Shown: positions 20,663 through 35,447, numbered from the stretch's first letter. The stretch: 64,000 nt of DNA from Marchantia polymorpha subsp. ruderalis (GCA_037833965.1 AP031352.1:30754501-30818500), one strand, 5' to 3'. Program-made: numbers and translations. The notes: a model not told the origin generated them from the sequence alone.

Positions 20663-23600
20663 TGCAACATCTATAATTCAGATACCCTCAAATACAACAG
20701 TGTTACATGTTTTCCATTGTGATGTATTCAGGCTAGCCCAATCCTGATCCTTTGGGTTCATGCAAATCGGACGTGGTGGGGTATTGCCATCCTTCTTGCT
20801 ATATTACTTGGTACCCACTTCTTACAACGCCAAGTTCCTGACTTACACATTGTACAAAGCCCATTGGCTTAGGGGTTGTGTACTGCAACTCTGTCTGACT
20901 TCCTGCCATCACCTCCAATGCCACGCATGGATATACCAAATCATCAGTTCGTGATTCCTCTTTCATGTCATGTTTTAGCTCGGAGAAACGATGCAGCAGC
21001 CGTGATGGTCCGAAATACAAATCAACATATTGCTGCGGTTCGTCCTCGTTGCATCGTTCTCTTGCTTTCAGATTCCTTTCTTCTTTCGGATCTGCAGGTC
21101 TCACTCAAGTTTATCAGCATCTACGCATGAAGATTACCTCCAGCATCTTGAGGCATGTCTTCAAATTCCTCTACGGTGTGAATAACGATATGAAAATGTC
21201 AGGTACGTGATCGTTCCTGACGAGCCGTCAAAACCTTCTAGGGTCAATAACAGATGTAAATCAGGCTTCCATACAACCTCAGATGCGTCACGGATTCATC
21301 CTCTAATCAAAAGAACAAGTGCTCTTCGGAGATCGATCCGAGACTGGAACAGTTTCTGCCTTGATATGTTGATCATGGTGAGCTGCATACTGAACAATTT
21401 GCAGGTTCTTTCTTCCCAGGGCTTCTGGACTTGAGAGAGCTCGCCTGTCTCGACGAAGCTAAGCATCCGATGTTGTTACGACCAACTGCTTGCTTATAAT
21501 GTCAAGAAGGTGAATGAATGATTGTACAAAATAACCGTCCCACTCGCAGTCAAAGATACTCGTAGCCACTGAAGCGTTCTGAAATGCATTCCTCGGTGAT
21601 CTCGGCAATCCTGATCACGACAGAAGCTGTAGAACAAAAGTTTTGAATGTATCCAGCCTAAGATCGCAATGGAAATGTGGATAGATAACCTCGAGGAATT
21701 TGTATGTGAAATTTGTATGTTGTTGCTGGTGCTATTGCTGTTACTGCATACATGGAAATCTTCTGATCGATGCAATCCGACGACGGAGTATGTGAGCTGC
21801 ATACAGACGATGAGAGGTCGAAACCGAGTGCGAGACTCTAAACTTTTACGGGCTTCGATGGGAGGAGAACGCGATTTTTGGGCATCGAGAGAAGCATATA
21901 GATCGACGTCGACAACGACACCACTGTGGACAGAGAACTCGATTCTTACAGACGTATCTGGTACGCGCATCTTGCTCGATTTGTGCAATTCTGACATGGA
22001 CACATGGATCGATACGAGGTGACAGAATTTGCTGCAATGTGCGGCAGGCCGCCCGGCCATTTCTCGGTGATTCTCCGTGGCCACTGTGTTGGCGGTTTGG
22101 TCATGAGAAGGCGTCTGCGTTGAAGTATGACAGATCGTCAACAGAACAGGCGTACTGAGGAAGAAGACGCGCAGAAGGAGATGGACTGTCTAACATGAAA
22201 CGCCTCCTCACGATGGAATCATGGTCTCGAAGGTCCACGACAAGCTTCACGTACCAGCAAGCAATTCGGTTCGCCTCGTGGAGCTCGTTTGTGAAGAAAC
22301 ATCGACGTTGCAGGAAGAGTCTGCAGCCGTGAAGAAGTTGTAGATCCTTGATTGTTGAATTATGGAGAAGGCGCGGCGTAACTCACGAAATTGGTGTGAT
22401 AGGACGGACCCCGATCTAATTAGGCATCGATGTAATCGTTCTGATCACAATGCATGGGACTGTCAATCCGATCCTCCAAGTCGAGTGCAAAGAAGAAGAA
22501 TTGCGTTCCCTCTAGCTCATCACTTACTGCTGCACGTAACCAGCTGCTAGGTCCCTGCGTTTTCTTCACTCCGCCTGTCCTCCAACTCTTCAATTCGAAT
22601 GGCTCTTACGATCCGACTTCTTCATTCCTTAATACTTTCTTCGCTCCGTATCATGCCATTGGGTTCATTTCACCATATATCCTCGGAAAACTCGGCTCAC
22701 ATACATTTTGATTTTCGCAGAGAGAACGGACTTTGAGGAAACCTTGGCACCAGAGGCGAGTGCACGAGGATCTGCTACTAATTCCCACGATACAGTCTTG
22801 ATGCAAATCATATGTTCTCCGAAGAAGCATGTTTGTTTTCTTTTTAGTTACTCTTTGTATCTTCAATCAAACGGGAGTACTCCTCGCGAATAATGGAATC
22901 GGCAACCGATTGCCTTCACCGCAGGCAGGGTAGTCCAGGTTTTGGATGAAGAGCCTGTAAGAGTTACAGGACTAGATTTCCCTTGAGGAACTTAACAAAC
23001 TGTATCAAAACAGGTCTTACTGCCTATTCGATCAGGAAGAAGCAAATCCTCTTCAAAGTTCGGAATTACTCTGGGAAACGTACGTGATGAGCTCATGCTC
23101 ATCGATGCACAAACGCATTTTCTGAGTTTCCTTCTTCTCACAAACCACGGCGATATATCTCTCTATACATCTGTAAACAGACAAGTTAGAATGTGCTTGC
23201 TTCAGTGAACACATCGTGCGATCTGGACGTGTTGTTCATCCCTCGTCTTGAACTTGATCGCTTGACTTAGCAACCCTTCTACTTTGTACATTATTAATTC
23301 CTGTCCTCTTTCATTTTACTTCGTGTTTTACTAGGCGTAGATTGGCGCTTAAGTCCACCATCCAACGAAGGTCATGCCCTGCAATAGAACTCATTTGCTT
23401 GTGAATGTTTCCTCATGGGAGCTGTTGTAGTTATCGAAGTTACCTCATATCTGCAATGTCGGAGCAATGCATGAGCTTGACGTTCAAGAAACTGCAACGC
23501 TGTATCAATCCTGCATCAATTCTGGGAACCAGATGTACGTAATTAAACTGCCCCTCGAAAATGGCTAGACTATATCTATGTCTATGCGATCATCTTACTG

Positions 23601-23892
23601 ACACAGAAAATTCACGTGAATGTCATGCTCGTTAATTCCATGTCTTCAGAAATCACATACTCTTTGATTTAAACATCTAGGCAAGGATCCACTATCCATC
23701 AATGAGCTACCCATGGCAAACTATGGCGACCTCACAAAACCTGCGAAAACATGCGCTATTGTAGTACAAATTAGCTGCAGCTGTAGACGAAGTGTGCAAC
23801 GACTCGATCTTGTGATTATCAGGAGTTGAAGCAGTGATACAGAAACGGTCTTTCAAGATTATCCTCTCTCGTCGATCTATCCTCTGAGGCCC
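20663..23892. other. Intergenic, only weak short open frames
   Basis: Somewhat higher GC than the surroundings. Overlapping open frames on opposite strands at 21494-22141 (minus) and 21669-22022 (plus, with a leucine-rich hydrophobic stretch) cannot both be coding, and neither resembles a known family. I make no call. Confidence 0.4.
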
Positions 23893-24600
23893 TTACGAAC
23901 CAGAAGCTGCCCTGATCGCACCTGCTTGAAAGCCTACAGATTCTACATTTGGAGGCTTTCGAGGTCGATGAACTGCCATAGTCTCCTGGCAAATGGTAAT
24001 CCCTTCAAGAACTTGCTCTGTTTCGTCCAAATTTGCAGGCATCTCCTGACACATTTCGCTTGCTAAAACGTTGGAGGTCTTGACCATGTTTCTATTCACA
24101 AACTACAAAGCCGCTGGGAGAAAGTCACTGAGAATACGGGGACAGTCCTCATTCTCAGCTATAGAGAACAGTCAGAAAACACTTTGGTGGGTGGGTAAAG
24201 ATAGCCAGCCAGTCCGAAGCTCGAGAGGTTGATCGGTTCTTCTAGTCACATCCAAGCTCTTAAAAGCAATTGCTGACCAGGCCTGACCAGCTGGAGAGTC
24301 TCGCGAGTAATTTTGACAACCTGAAACAGCTGAAACAGACGGATCTGCAATCATGCTAGAGCCTTCAAGAAATAATGCCGGAGTGCTGCGTCGAGTATCT
24401 TTAAGACTCGTAAGCATTCGAGTGTGAGCTGAGCACGTTACATCTTCGCCATACCCTTTCATCCATCTGAAGCAACTGAGGAATACGAATCCACTGGGCG
24501 GCAAGATGTTGCTGACGTAGCGAGAGTCTGCAGAAACTGAACCTTGCAAACCGTCGAATACTTCTGGTACAGCACGAAGACTTCGGTAAAGTTTTAGCAC
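23893..24600 (-). CDS. Candidate unrecognised two-exon coding region
   Basis: On the minus strand an open stretch (24600 to about 24180, ending near LSLPTHQ) is followed by a plausible intron of about 70 bp. Its acceptor TTTGTAG precedes a second open stretch (to the TAA at 23893) containing NVLASEMCQEMPANLDETEQVLEGITICQETMAVHRPRKPP. Composition looks protein-like and the acceptor is good, but no ATG was found for the first part (24600 is GTG), no family is recognised, and the donor is weak. A further open stretch at 24915-25139 on the same strand could be an upstream exon. This may be an old gene fragment. Confidence 0.2.
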
Positions 24601-25139
24601 TTCAAAAATTCAGTCTGGTCAAATTTACACTGTCATTTTGAATCTGGAGTACGAAGGTCGCAGAGACTTCTTCCTGAAGCAGCAGAAGAGGTTCACTGAA
24701 ACATACAAGCTCACGCTGTTAAGTTCAGAGCAATTTCTAGTCCATCTTCTTCGAGCCCAAACTTCCCTCAAGGCCGACACACATTCTCGAGGTTTGTCTT
24801 GAACTATGACTTCGGTATGTTGACAATTACGAACTAGTTGTTTGATGTGTCAAACCTTCAGAAATTGGGGCATTTTTGTCGATGATGATACCTGAAGCAT
24901 CTCAGAGGATCAGTTTACCAGTTAAGGATTGCTAAGCCCAAATAAAATAAAACGAAATCCTTCAGGTAGTGGCGGGTTTCGGCATAATCCAATTCGTTAC
25001 CTCCAGTGCTGCTTACCTCTAAAATGCTTTCCAAAAGTTGACGCACTATGTAGTCTAAAAGCATTCCAATAACGAGTTCCGTAGCCACTGACTGACGCCT
25101 GCTACCACTGTCATAGTCGATCAAAATAAAGGTCAGCAT

Positions 25140-26400
25140 CGAGTGGTGTATCCTGGTGGCAAAGGTCGGCTGGAAGGGGGTCTATATATATAAAAACATT
25201 TATGACTTTATTTCTTTACGTTTATCGGTCACCGGTGGGAATCAGTTTCTGTGTATTTGGCCTTTGTACCTCACAAATAAATGTCAAGGGCTCTTTTCTC
25301 TGTATTCTTGCAGATGCTCATAGTGCCTCATGACATGTAAGTTCAGCAACATATAGATACGTAGTTGATGGGATCGAATATATAACAGATACATTTCATT
25401 TGATAGGAATATTGATCAAATTTAAAAGATCAGGTAATAGAGTATGAATTGTGAAATATTTTGAGTTTAAAATATGATTGCAACATGTCAAATATAAGAC
25501 TGATGTCAGAATTGAAAGTTTTCAATGAAGTAAAATAATCTTCATTGATAGAAATCCATAATGGATGATAACAAAAGGTTCTTACATCAATCTTATTACA
25601 AACATTCATGATAACTATTGTATCACAATTGAATGTAACTTTATCATTATATCTCTCAAAATTAGAATTATTTAATATGTAGAAAATATTCACAAGAAAA
25701 TTTTCCATCTGATTATAATTTTAATACATAAAAATATACTATATATATGCATACATCTAGTGTGTTAAATTTTGAGTTTTTAAGAGAAAATTGAATATAG
25801 GTTTTAAAAAAATCATAAACAATCAATTATTAAGTTTTATAATTTTAATTTCAACATAATCATAAATTTGATTTAATCTACTTTCTTAAACTTGATTTAT
25901 TTTCCATATCTGTAGATACATAATAAATCTAATTGCATCAAAATAAAATATAAGATAACGTTTGATATTAAGAATTTGAATGAATGAAATGGTTTAAAAT
26001 AACAACTATTTGATAAATATATTTTATATTTTTTTTGTGCCAAAGGTCTTTAAGAGACTAAAAGTGTAAACAGGAATACTAGTTATTACTAAATCAATAT
26101 CGTATGAAATTTCTTGGAATAGGAAGCAATGTGGATAGTCTTGATAGATTGAGACAAAACCATCGTACCATAATGCAAACCTATAATAATCGAGACATCT
26201 ATCGATGATATGCATCCATTCGAAAACAGGAGATGAAGAAAACTAAACAAACGATATCATGAACTGAACTCGTTTTACTTTCAAACTTGCAAAACAAAAC
26301 GGATAAGTTATTTAATCAAAGACACGGCAAATCTGTACCACCCTCCAGCAACTTATTCCATCTTAAAGCTCGGTACTCTTCAGTTTCGAGATTGGAGGCT
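25140..26400. other. AT-rich desert
   Basis: Very AT-rich sequence with many homopolymer runs. No coding signal was seen. Confidence 0.6.
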
Positions 26401-26559
26401 TAGTTATTGCTTTTGAAGTCCAACCTGATGTTTAAGTTAAGTTACTGGTCCGGGAAGTCTCGGGCAAAGGAGCGGAGGAGACTGAAAGGAAGGCCGCGAG
26501 AGACATGGGGAAGTGAAAAGCTGACATCCCTGCGGCGACTGGTGCTGCGGCTGCGGCGA

Positions 26560-26945
26560 AAAGCCGCAGGAGCAATCTGCGGCCCCACAACCGGCTGCGC
26601 GGTACGGCGCCGGACTTCGAATGGCGCAAATCATATGCATCTGTCCTCGGGCGCAGGTCGACGACGCGCTTTGGGAAGGACTTTCCAACCATGCGCCCTC
26701 GACGCCCTCCTCCCCTCCCCCCTCCCCCTCCTCCCTCCCCCTCCCATTCACCACCTTGCGAATCATGACACCAAATCTCTAGCTTTCCAGATTCTCCCTA
26801 CCTCTTCTTATAAAATTCGAGCTCCATAGCATTCAACTTGCCACACTCTCGTCTCGTCTCGCACTGGCTAGCACCTTCTGAAACCTGTCGATCGGGTCAC
26901 ATGTAGTACTACTACTGCTACTACTACTTCTCTGGACGTGAGAAT
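26560..26945 (+). promoter_or_regulatory. GC-rich promoter-like island with TATA box
   Basis: A GC-rich stretch with a pyrimidine (C/T) run at about 26705-26745 leads to TTATAAAA (26808-26815). CT-rich leader-like sequence (repeated CTCGT) and a TAC triplet run (about 26905-26930) follow. It looks like a plant core promoter and 5' UTR facing right, yet no convincing exon follows within several kb. It may drive a non-coding RNA or a gene with a long 5'-UTR intron. Inference only. Confidence 0.3.
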
Positions 26946-29900
26946 TTCTTCTCCCTCGTTTAGAATGTGTGAGTCTTCATCACTGGATTGACGAAGAGTG
27001 AAGGATTTTCAAGCGCATGTTGGAAATGGTGGGAGGTTTTTTAGATTCCATTATAAGCACGAACGGGCCGAAATGTGATTAATATTCGGCCTTTTCTCGA
27101 GCATGATTCGAGGCGTGGTGAGAAGCATTGATGGGCGTTTTATGCTGGTTTTCGGTGATGCTTCTCCGCTGGAAATAAAGGAAATAAGACACAGGGATGA
27201 TTGGAGAATGATGGGGATTATCGTTGTCATTCATTGATGCTGTTGTTATTCATTGCAAGTCTTGAAGACCCTTGAGGCGAGACATGATGAGATTTGACCT
27301 TTCAGTTCATGAAGAGAACGACTTTGTTCATTCATAGACTTTGTCAGAATTCTATCTTCACGGAGATGATGATACGCACTGCTGAAGATATCAACCAACT
27401 CAACAACGTCGCTATATCATACAATACCTCCGAGGCTCGCGTTGGAGGGGAGTAGAGGAGAATGAAGGGAATCGACAGACGAGCAAGGACGTGCAAATCA
27501 TGCACGGGGATATGCCGACCTAAGAAAGTTCATTCCCTCAGCCTAGAAATGCTTGTTTCCTCGTGCCCATCGTATTCTAACCCCACGTTTTCTCGTATGA
27601 CCTTGCCACTACACTTTGGGCCATGAGGGGACGGTCGAAGCCATTATCCGATCATGTGTTCTGAGACGAAGGTGTCCAGAATGCCCTGAGCTCCGAAAGC
27701 TCAAATCCGAAGCCACGACATAAATGCAATCGGATTGTGTTCATCGAATCGGCGGTGTATGCGCAAGGTGAGGAAGAGCTCCGGACACAAAGCGAGACGA
27801 TTGTGTACCTGAAAATTTGTTTCACAACCTTAAAAACCGTGACATACTTTTATCATTTATTATCTTATCTTTTTATGTGTAATCCATTTGCGCGAATTCT
27901 ACCCGAGAATTAAGTGAAAGTGCATCTGTTCGAATGATAAGTGAACAACCGAATTGTTAATGCTGAATTTCGGCGTATTATAAATTATCAAATTTGGATT
28001 TTCAGCTGGCTTTGTGGCTTCCACCCTGCTTTTTAAAGGTTAAGCTCAACACTGAATTTCGCTTTTCCCTTCAAAAACTGAAAAAATTTATCGTGTATGT
28101 AAATTAAAATTTTCAATGTACACAAGAGGGTCGAGCGATATAATAAAACTAGGTGCTACGTCGGAAGAAAAGATTCATTCAAATCTTGCTTCTCTCATAT
28201 TGTCGTTATCTTTGAGAAGGGACTTTCATTGATTCATTCATTTTTCCTTATAAAGTTTGGGCTCTCACTTTTCAGATAAGTCTTTCCTTATTGACATCAT
28301 ATTCGTTCTGTTCATGATTGATTTTGTTTACAAATATCTGACGCTTGGGATTTCCCGACACATCAATCGACAAACGATACCGTCAAATGAAGAAAAAAGA
28401 AAGTGAATGAACAATTCTCACAACCATGTGCACTTCAAGTCTTCTCCCAACAACATCTGTTCATGTTTTTCACACTAAATTCGACTAAAAGTCCACTTGT
28501 CTTATTCTGCAAGATTTCTTCTACCAAAGATTTTGTTCAATGTTCAATAATGCAAGAATGATCATTTGATTGTTGCAAGTTCAAACGGGAGAGGGCGACG
28601 AGTAAAATACAAATACAATCTGAAAAAATTAAGTGTAAGTAAACAGATTCGAAATGGATGTGTATGAGGAAGCTTCTCGCTGTCGAAAGTGGTGGAAAAA
28701 GGTTCCTGCAAATGAAGACGAGGAAAATCGACCTCGTGTAATAGGTCCGTAGATACTCGGTTTTCTGAAAAGAAGAGCAGAGTCTGCGGTGCCGAATAAA
28801 CTTGACAATATCGGTGAACAAGGATACATTATGCTTCTTCAAATATTTTGGCATATACTGAATATTGATCACCCAAGACTACAAGCGGGAGGTGCCAGTC
28901 ACTCGACTGCCAGACATAAAACAAGACAGATGATTGGAATGCATGGCAGATCTACATGAGGAGAAAAGGGTTAGCGTCCAAGAGACGCGAACAAAGTGTT
29001 GACCAAGTTCTGAATTAGATCTGGGAAGGTCTCTTGACCTTCAGCGAGGTGCATCTAGAGGGTGACCAATTGGCCTTTTGAGAGCTCCTTTATCCATTTG
29101 TGGGATTTTGGACGTCCATTGCTTGACGAAAAAGGTAGACCAGAAGAGCAGCGGTAGCCTGGCTGGACATTTGTGGAAGCTGTCACATTAGGACATAAAT
29201 CAGACACCCAACCTGGTCTCCTGGTCATACGAGGGAATATGAAGCACTCCCTGCCTCACTCACTGGTCTAACATGCCCATAGAAAGTGCTGCTTTTGTGA
29301 TACTCTGAGCACTCTGAGCCCTCCCACTCTGCTGAGGTGGCTTTGACTTGTTTCAGAAGATTTTGTTGGTGGGGTTGTTATAACTCATCAGCAAATCCGA
29401 TTTCTCGCTCCTTTCCACTGAAAGTTCGACCTTGGATGCGCCATAGGCTATAGCTGGTAAAGTGGCTGACGTTGGACCGAACGGATAGATGTTATTCCTT
29501 CCTTGAGCTTTGCCTTTCCATGTCACGGTGCATGATTTCTTCGCAAGCTTGCAACATTGTTTCGACCAGTACAAATCACGTCGCATGTTCAGTTTGTTGA
29601 TAATTGAGGAACATGTCGCTTTATACCCAAGTACTGGCTTACGATAGCATAGCAGATATCGATGACAGTGGTGTTGATTGCTTGCCCCTTTGGGTTTTGG
29701 CGCCCCTTGTGTCTTCTTGATGGTGTCAAGCGACTGCAGACCTTGCATTGTTTTGTTTCTCTGGTTTGGTACGTACTTGTACCGTCAGCCTGTACATGAC
29801 TTCCTGATTTAACAAGGGATTGCGTAAAGATGTTCCAGGACAATCTAACTTCTCTTCTGGTCATCTGGATACCACTTAGACATGTATACGAGGTATATGC

Positions 29901-32880
29901 CGCCACATGTACTCGAGTCCACCCTTCCGGTTAAAAGATTATGGTGGTGATGTTTCACGTTTACAAAAAGCTTCATTCTTTTATCTCCACCAAATATGTA
30001 TCCACCTTGCACTAAATCCGAAAACTAAGATGAATTTTACTGCTTGAATTCTTCGTGGGCGAAAGTATTGTACTAGTGCTAATTTCGAAACTGGAAGAAC
30101 CGTATGAATTTTATCGAGATGCTGTATGTTTGCTTTATGGGCTCTCAAGTGCTCCATACTTCACAAGCTTCGGCCCACCTGTTCCAATCCGAACTGCTCT
30201 CGGGCCCTCGCAGAAAGTTCAAGAACTCGAGGGATCCCAGTGGAGCTGCACTCCTCATATGAACAGGCAGAGATGCAGATTCCCAGACAAAACCGGTAGT
30301 TGATTCGTCGAATGTGCGAGATGATCACCTGGTCAGGAATGGGCCGGCGATACACACACACACATGAGCCTCGCGAGTAACGAGACATAAATAACTGGAT
30401 GCCAGAGGCAAGGGCAGAATCGCCAGATGTTGTGATGCCGATGGCGGAGTTTGAACTTTTGAACTTTGGGCACGAGAAAAGAGAAGAATGTGCTACTGCC
30501 TTCGCGTCTCGTTGCTCTCTTTAAGGGAGCTGCGCTATGGGCCATTCGAGTTTCGAGTCCAGCTGGCTGTCGACACAACGCCTTCTCAAGTGAAGACAAC
30601 TTTCAAACCTTGTCCCAGTGAGTTTCATCGTGGCAGAAATGTGATGTAACCTCTGCTCTCACCCAGCTGTCGCTCACTGTCAACTGGATGTGATTCCCGT
30701 ACTCATCATAACCCCAAGCTTCAGAAGAAGGATCCGAGCGCATGCTTCCAAGGGTGCACCCTTCCAGTTGCCCAGGACTTTTGTCAACCCAGCGGAAGCA
30801 TACACTCTACGACGCATAACGAAAGGTACCGTGGAATATAAGGCAACCGCAAGGCCTCAAGACCTACTGATCGTCTCGACACCGGGCGATTCAGCTTGCG
30901 GTGAGGGTGAGAACTGCGAGTGACACCGGGAGGGAGATGTGTGTGATCCATTGAGATATTCTCGGCCTTTTGGGAGTGACATCACCATTCCAGAGTCACT
31001 AGATAATTTGCACCTGAGGACCAGCTTTCGCCAAAAGTCATGCTGATCCATTGTCCCAAAAGTTCGGTAACACCTGAAAGCTCGGGTTCTTGTGCATTCG
31101 TTGTGTATATGTCAAGAAAAAGTGGATGGATGACACTTCATCAGATGGTTGACACTTTCTTAGAAGAGCCGTCTTCGTTATGGACCTGACTTAGAACAGG
31201 GCTCGATCTCAGGAGGGTACTTGACGTGTGATCAATCTCGCGCCCTCATGGCTGACATGACAAACATGATTTAAGTGAGCATTATTACACAGGAATTTGT
31301 CCATGGGCTGCCCTACTTTGACTTGGTTGCGAGACCATCGATAGTTACCAAAGACCTCTGGACCCCCAAAGTTGTCAACTTTCACTCGGAGAGATGTTTT
31401 GCATGCGCACGCAATGACAGCCCACAGCCCAGCCCGGAAGCGTTGAGGCTACACGGTCATCGAACCATTGATTCCGGTGCGTTGCAAGCGAGCTTCAGAA
31501 GGAACGACGAACGAGTTGGGATGAGGGGGAGAAGGAAACCCAGCTGGCGATGGAGCCCGGCTATATTAAGTCTAGGATGTAGAATGTCCCCTGTCGACAT
31601 GTAGCCAGCCAAGGCTCGCGGGGGCCGATCGCTTTTACCCAAAGGCTGCAGCTGGCATGAACACAAATCGCACGCAATTCAGCGACGTAGGTGGGTAACG
31701 ATTCTCGATATGTCAATGTCAAAGCCGAGGCCGGGCTGGAGGTCCTAGCACTTCACGCGGTCATGACACTCCTGCTGCGCCATCGTCGTCACTCTGTCCT
31801 GTTCCAGCTTACGAACAGTACAAAAACTTCACTGGGTCGAAGCAGATCTGACCTCGTTCAGGAGCTGCTACTGTATCTCGCTCGAGTCAACCACTAAAAG
31901 GACATCACGTCTCAGGCCGATTCGAGGTACGGTTTGCGGCCTGCTGGAATCGGTTACAACTGGTTCTCGATATCCGGAATCTCCTTTTGTTCCCTGCTCA
32001 AACAAACAAAACCTCGCAGGATATTCGCCATGCATCAGATTGCATTTCCCAGCGACCGAACGGGTTCAACCTTTTGAGCCCGAAGGCGATTAGATTAGCC
32101 ACTCTTGGAATCTACTGCATCGATTCTCGCTGTCCTCTTCGATCATTGACCTTTGCACTGGCTAAGCTCTGAGCTCCGAGCTTGCTTCGAAGGTACTGCT
32201 GTACTTGCTGTGGGTCAAACAACTGCCCGTCGTAGCTCGAGAGCAGCCGAGGTTACGATTCGTAACTCCATGGCTCGGCCTGCTGCCGAGGAAACGACAC
32301 GCTCAATCACTCGAGGCCTGCTGCTGCTGCTGCTGTTCAGGGCCCTGTACTCCCGTCCCTCCCTCTGCGACGTCCCTCCTGTCTGCGTACCTGGTGAGTG
32401 CGGTTTCCGCCGTACGTTCCGCCGTGACGACGTCCCACGTCGTGAGCTCGAACTGCGTCAACTCCAGAGTCAAACCTCAAATCTCCGAACTGAGTAACAT
32501 CGCGTGGGTGGACGCCACGGTTCTATTTCGCTCGCTATGGAGTGTGAGACCAGAGTCAGCATGTCCGCGCTGACTCGGACGGGCTTTCGTGGATGACAGA
32601 GGATAACTGTTTTCTGACGCGTCAAGACCAGGCTCTTTTCTTCGTTTCCGTTCTGGAGGCATGATGCCATTCTCGCGACGTCGTGCCATTTATGCTCCGG
32701 CTGCGCGGCTGACCGGATGACCGAGTTGTGGGCCGAATGTATCCTTTTCGGGTTTCTTCCCCGGACGCACGAAGGATCAGATGGCTCCAGCATTTCCAAA
32801 TTTGCAAAGTCAAGTGGCGTCGAGTGTGCTACAATAATACACATCGTCCCGTCATCGAGTGTTGAGATACAGTATTCTAG
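26946..32880. other. Intergenic, no supported gene
   Basis: Mixed-composition unique DNA. The longest frames (29353-29748 and 29589-29906, minus, overlapping in different frames; 32153-32573, plus, overlapping) lack family similarity that I can recognise. Sequence around 31.3-32.6 kb is richer in GC. Confidence 0.45.
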
Positions 32881-33962
32881 TTATACCGTCCAGATATAAA
32901 ATTATCTACCAAATTCCCTCCTAACGATCTCCATCAAAAAAATCTAAAGCATCCATATAAAATACGAACTAATTAATTGATATGCTTAAGATACAAATAA
33001 TCATTTTTTCTTCGATAAAAATATCTTACAATATATAAAAATATTTATTGTCACGTCAACTAGGCTAATATACTCTTGTTCTCCCTCTCATAAACATGTC
33101 AAAGTTGATATCCAAGGCTGTAAAAAATCCAAGGCTAGAGTAATGAAGAGACAGTACAAGTTGAAACATGTAACTCAAAATTTTCAAAATTGTTTCCAAA
33201 AGATATAGCTTGACATGCATGGATGGGTAATTGAACTTCATTTAAACTAGCTTAACAATTTTCGTTGATAATTTTTCTAACCGAATTAGTTGGAAAGAAT
33301 TTAGCAAGTACTTGGAGTGTATACTTCTTAAGTACAGGATTAAAAGCTCTTGAAAGAAAGAATAATTTTCAAGTTTTTATTTCTTGAAAGGAGATGCATT
33401 TAAGATTAGAATAATATAGCAGGATACTATATAGTAAAACCTATAATTTCAATTACAAAAGTAACATTTCTCTACTTGTAGTCATCGAATCAAGATATCT
33501 TGGAAAATGCTTTGTGGTTATTTTCTATGAGATAAAACCTGTTAAGAATTAAAAAACTATATTCAATATACAAGACTTTAATAAAATACACATGCTTACT
33601 ACAATTTATTTTACGATTAAATATAATTCTTATTGAATTCATATGCATAAATGTGAATACAATTTTTCTCAGAAAATTGAATTTTGATCTGAGCTTGGAA
33701 AATTTGCTGTTCATCTATTTATTTTCTTACAAACTTCACTTATTTTTTTTAAAATTAAATACTGTTTATTAATTTCTAGAATTAGAGGGCAGGAAAATTA
33801 CAGGAGATTTAAAAATGAGATTTCAGATCATGAAATACAAAATTAGAATTTTGCAAATAATCCTTGTGAAAAACTTATCACTATTTAGTATTTTATCATT
33901 AAGATTAAATTAAATGTATTGCTTTTTTTTTTCCTCAAGAGCTTTTTTATTATATTACTCAT

Positions 33963-33997
<35 letters not shown>

Positions 33998-34030
33998 GAT
34001 ATAATACAATATAATAAATCTTACACAAAC
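32881..34030. other. AT-rich desert with an (AT)n microsatellite
   Basis: Strongly AT-rich sequence without open frames of note. It contains a pure (AT)n run at about 33968-33995. Confidence 0.7.
33968..33995. repeat. (AT)n microsatellite
   Basis: About 14 uninterrupted AT dinucleotides. Confidence 0.9.
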
Positions 34031-35447
34031 GTACGTCTTTCACCTAACTAACTATGTACAGAAGTTTAAAGTAATTTACCTTAATTGTTGCGCATGCTAC
34101 GTACCTTATTTGAGTGTGCATTCAAATACTTTGCTCATGGTAAAGTAGAGAGATGGAGGAAATTTCGTTCTCTCTCTCTCTCAATGAATCTTATATCCTC
34201 TTCTTAAATGCTGCCATTGTAGTTCGGAGATATGAATGAAACATATTTTTCATTTTTTATTTCTGTGCACATCTAAGTACAGCTAAGTTTCTCTTGTGAT
34301 TAATAGTCATCTAAGATTTCATTGACCGATTCCTTCCTATGTTCACACTCGAAACTGACGCTTATGGATCTTTGCATACCTTTCTTTTTCAAATCAATGA
34401 CTATGTTAAACATTTATTGGAATTGATTTACTTATGATTACTTAATTGAATTTTAAATATGTATGAATTAGTCCATGTTTTACTGCTGCAATTTCAGCCA
34501 CAACGTTCATATTTTACATCGCAACAATAAATCGGACCCATCCATGTGGAGTGTAAAATTATGTGATTTGAGGTGATTTGGATCAAACTGATTTTCACGT
34601 CTGAAAATAGACTTTGATTTCCCGCGAAATGTTCACTAGAGCATTGCATGGTTCTGGATTCAATCGGAAGTTAGTCTTCGTCCTCTTTCTTATCTCTCAC
34701 AGTACATCGCCATGTTGTGACGAGAGCAGTTGTCATCCATCCAACCCAGAAATGGTCAGCACACCTTAAAATAAGGCTTTCGACTTGTAGTGCACGAAGT
34801 TGGATCCAATGATACACGTAAATTCGAAAAGTATTTATCATCACTCAGCAAGTTGGTTCAGGGTTGTCTTGTCATGATCAGCACCATCGGAACTATTGTC
34901 ATCTGCTTCCGATACACTTTCTTCAAAGGTTGATTTCTGTTGTGTACATTATATGGGAGCCAGTGAAATCTTCTGATGATTTGCCAATGAGCTAGCAAAT
35001 AGACCAGATCTGCGTCCGTGTGTCCCGTGGTCTTACAGATCGTACACATGATTGCCATATATGTAAACCAGCTTACTACGGACTAAAGAAGTGATATTTT
35101 TAAAGTTGTATTTCTGAGCTCCTCCATAGATCACGACCTCAAGAATCATAAGTTGTTTGGTATGATTGTTATATATTTGACCCGTTACTCTTTCGTTTGA
35201 AAATCCTCGCATATTCGACATTAAATATTGTTTCTAACAAAGCAATGCAAGTCCAGATGAATCCTTTTCTGTAGTCGACATGATAACCCTCAAGGCTCCA
35301 GTTGGCATTGGACTCTAAAACTAGTGATTCTTTTGCTTTTCTGAAACCTTCCGGTAGAGGCGACCGTATGAAGAGCTGTATCTCTGCCTATCTGGGGAAT
35401 TATTGAACACGGTCTAGAAAAAGTAATGCCTCGAATCCTAGGACGCA

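Noticed and set aside
21494..22141. 215-codon minus frame and 117-codon plus frame overlapping it
   Set aside because: They contradict each other, have no recognised domains and no splice context.
29353..29906. Transposase-like zinc-ribbon remnant (KQCKVC, RRHKGRQNP) on the minus strand
   Set aside because: Suggestive words only, overlapping frames with stops, and no DDE or RT motif; not enough for a call.
32153..32573. Plus-strand open frames of 114 and 122 codons
   Set aside because: Two overlapping frames with composition driven by CTG repeats and GC content; no domain.
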